NCBI GenBank assembly: GCA_964474655.1 | Contig: CAYYTU010000119.1 | Location: 1 to 7,128, forward strand | Reading direction: 5' to 3' | DNA length: 7,128 nucleotides | From: CAYYTU01 sp964474655 | GTDB lineage: Bacteria > Chloroflexota > Anaerolineae > B4-G1 | Shown here: piece by piece, positions 6,596 to 7,128 of the stretch | Layout of the letters: every line of letters begins with the position of its first letter | Position numbering within the stretch: the first letter of the stretch is position 1 | Notes under the pieces: model-generated | The model's database searches: none | Told to the model about the DNA's origin: nothing | The model's input: only the letters and a program-made list of their open reading frames with translations | Translations under genes and position numbers: made by a program

Positions 6596-6838
6596 ATGCA
6601 TATCTTAATCTGGCTAATCAGTGGGATCATCGCCGGCTGGCTCACGGGCCAGATCGTGCGAGGAGAGGGGTTCGGTCTCATCGGAGACCTGATCATCGGG
6701 CTATTGGGCGGGCTCATCGGCGGCTGGCTGTTCGGCTTGCTGGGCATCGCCACGACGAGCTGGGTCGGTGAGATCGTGGCCGCCGTCGTGGGAGGCGTGG
6801 TGCTGGTCGCTATCGTCCGTACCCTGCGACGGGCATAA
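6596..6838 (+). CDS. GlsB/YeaQ/YmgE family small membrane protein
   Basis: This 80-residue protein is almost wholly hydrophobic with three predicted membrane segments (about 2-20, 27-50 and 56-74) and a Arg-rich end (RTLRRA). It shows the family pattern: 'ISGIIAGWLTGQIVRGEGFG' with a charged turn, then 'GDLIIGLLGGLIGGWLFGLLG' rich in small Gly-x-x-x-Gly packing motifs, then 'GEIVAAVVGGVVLVAIVR'. The family is also labelled 'transglycosylase-associated protein' and is linked to envelope or general stress in several bacteria; its molecular action is not settled. The length is normal. AAGGAGA at 6583-6589 precedes the ATG. It is the last gene of the cluster with the metal ATPase, which fits a stress-related role in the same membrane. 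Confidence 0.9.
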   Translation: MHILIWLISGIIAGWLTGQIVRGEGFGLIGDLIIGLLGGLIGGWLFGLLGIATTSWVGEIVAAVVGGVVLVAIVRTLRRA

Positions 6839-6844
6839 GCCCTC

Positions 6845-6866
6845 GCCGACGAATGAATTCGACGGC
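6845..6866 (+). terminator. Imperfect hairpin after the YeaQ-like gene, possible terminator
   Basis: GCCGACGAAT (6845-6854) pairs with ATTCGACGGC (6857-6866) apart from one A-A mismatch, with a 2-base gap (in practice a slightly larger loop). It starts 7 bases after the stop codon of the last gene in the cluster. There is no T-run, so it may act only as a 3' end stabiliser. Confidence 0.35.
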
Positions 6867-6881
6867 TAACACGGAAACCCC

Positions 6882-6918
6882 GTTGAAAACGCACTTCTCG
6901 TAGTAGCCAGCGGTTTAT
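6882..6918 (+). repeat. Decayed GTAGTA-type intergenic repeat, copy 2
   Basis: GTTGAAA (6882-6888), a TTC before CGTAGTAG (6899-6906), and GCGGTTTAT (6910-6918) occur in the same order as in the stretch starting at 4095 (GTTGAAA, TTCGTAGTA, GCGATTTAT) with small gaps. The two are best read as diverged copies of one dispersed family; this copy seems to have lost its right half. Confidence 0.4.
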
Positions 6919-7002
6919 GAACTTTAAGAAAATAGTTCGGTAATAAAGCTCGCGAGAGTACTCCCGCCAAGCAGTGAATCAGATAAGCCCTCATCCCTCT
7001 AG

Positions 7003-7033
7003 CCCCCTTCTCCCCAATACTGGGAGAAGGGGG
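7003..7033. repeat. Perfect 12-bp hairpin, first inner stem
   Basis: CCCCCTTCTCCC (7003-7014) and GGGAGAAGGGGG (7022-7033) pair without mismatch around a 7-base CAATACT loop. The pyrimidine-rich left arm and purine-rich right arm resemble the second stem at 7049-7084. Confidence 0.85.
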
Positions 7034-7048
7034 AACACGGCACTATTG

Positions 7049-7084
7049 CCCCTTCCCTCTCCTAGAATTGGGAGAGGGAAGGGG
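7049..7084. repeat. Perfect 14-bp hairpin, second inner stem
   Basis: CCCCTTCCCTCTCC (7049-7062) and GGAGAGGGAAGGGG (7071-7084) pair without mismatch around an 8-base loop (7063-7070). It is about 46 bases from the start of the first stem and has a related sequence, so the two may have arisen by duplication. In RNA it would be very stable, but the following bases are G-rich rather than T-rich, so it is not a standard terminator. Confidence 0.85.
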
Positions 7085-7128
7085 TTGGGGATGGGTGAGG
7101 GCTATTACCGAATTAAATTTTTAATCTT

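Larger units (their letters stand above)
6936..7112. repeat. Nested inverted-repeat element bracketed by a 10-bp perfect inverted repeat
   Basis: TTCGGTAATA (6936-6945) and TATTACCGAA (7103-7112) are exact reverse complements. Inside, AGCCCTCA (6986-6993) pairs with TGAGGGCT (7096-7103), the match continuing imperfectly inward, and between these lie two strong hairpins (7003-7033 and 7049-7084). The whole could fold into a cruciform or three-way structure on either strand. There is no ORF inside, so it would be non-autonomous (MITE- or REP/BIME-like). The rest of 6839-7128 holds only the hairpin and repeat copy listed separately, plus a GAGTACTC palindrome at 6956-6963 and an AT-rich end. Confidence 0.6.

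Noticed and set aside
6986..7103. CRISPR array or tRNA-like structure in the right-end repeats
   Set aside because: The repeats are inverted, not direct with regular spacers, and the stems do not fit a tRNA cloverleaf.

Overview
The window looks like chromosomal DNA of a GC-rich bacterium, most likely a member of the Chloroflexota. The reasons are a secreted beta-helix protein that ends in a short 'hLPLVxR'-type C-terminal tail (common at the ends of exported Chloroflexota proteins), a two-subunit transketolase, and intergenic DNA filled with decayed inverted repeats. The lineage is an inference from style; there is no rRNA or marker gene to confirm it. Every gene that can be supported lies on the + strand.

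Layout: (1) 1-480 is the 3' end of a secreted parallel beta-helix / choice-of-anchor-Q-like protein. (2) 481-655 is a short gap with a small hairpin and a possible coding relic. (3) 656-1576 encodes a membrane-anchored SPFH/slipin protein. (4) 1636-2595 and 2598-3572 encode the N- and C-terminal halves of a split transketolase, only 2 bases apart, followed by a weak terminator-like hairpin. (5) 3597-4201 has no intact gene: it holds a repeat-like stretch fused to a 5'-truncated short-chain dehydrogenase whose catalytic Lys is replaced by Glu, then a degraded intergenic repeat. (6) 4202-6838 is a tight three-gene cluster: a CPH-type (P1B-3, CopB-like) metal-transporting ATPase, a DsrE-family small protein with one Cys, and a GlsB/YeaQ/YmgE-type small membrane protein. 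(7) 6839-7128 is non-coding and packed with inverted repeats, including a three-hairpin element bracketed by a 10-bp perfect inverted repeat.

Functionally, the split transketolase would be one heterodimeric or heterotetrameric TPP enzyme of the non-oxidative pentose phosphate pathway or a related ketol-transfer route. The last three genes look like a metal/envelope stress unit: an ATPase that exports copper or silver, a possible sulfur-handling protein, and a small stress-type membrane protein. The slipin gene may be read together with the transketolase genes (59-bp gap, no terminator), but no functional link is evident. No clearly new system was found; the most unusual items are the repeat architecture at the right end and the SDR relic at the repeat junction.
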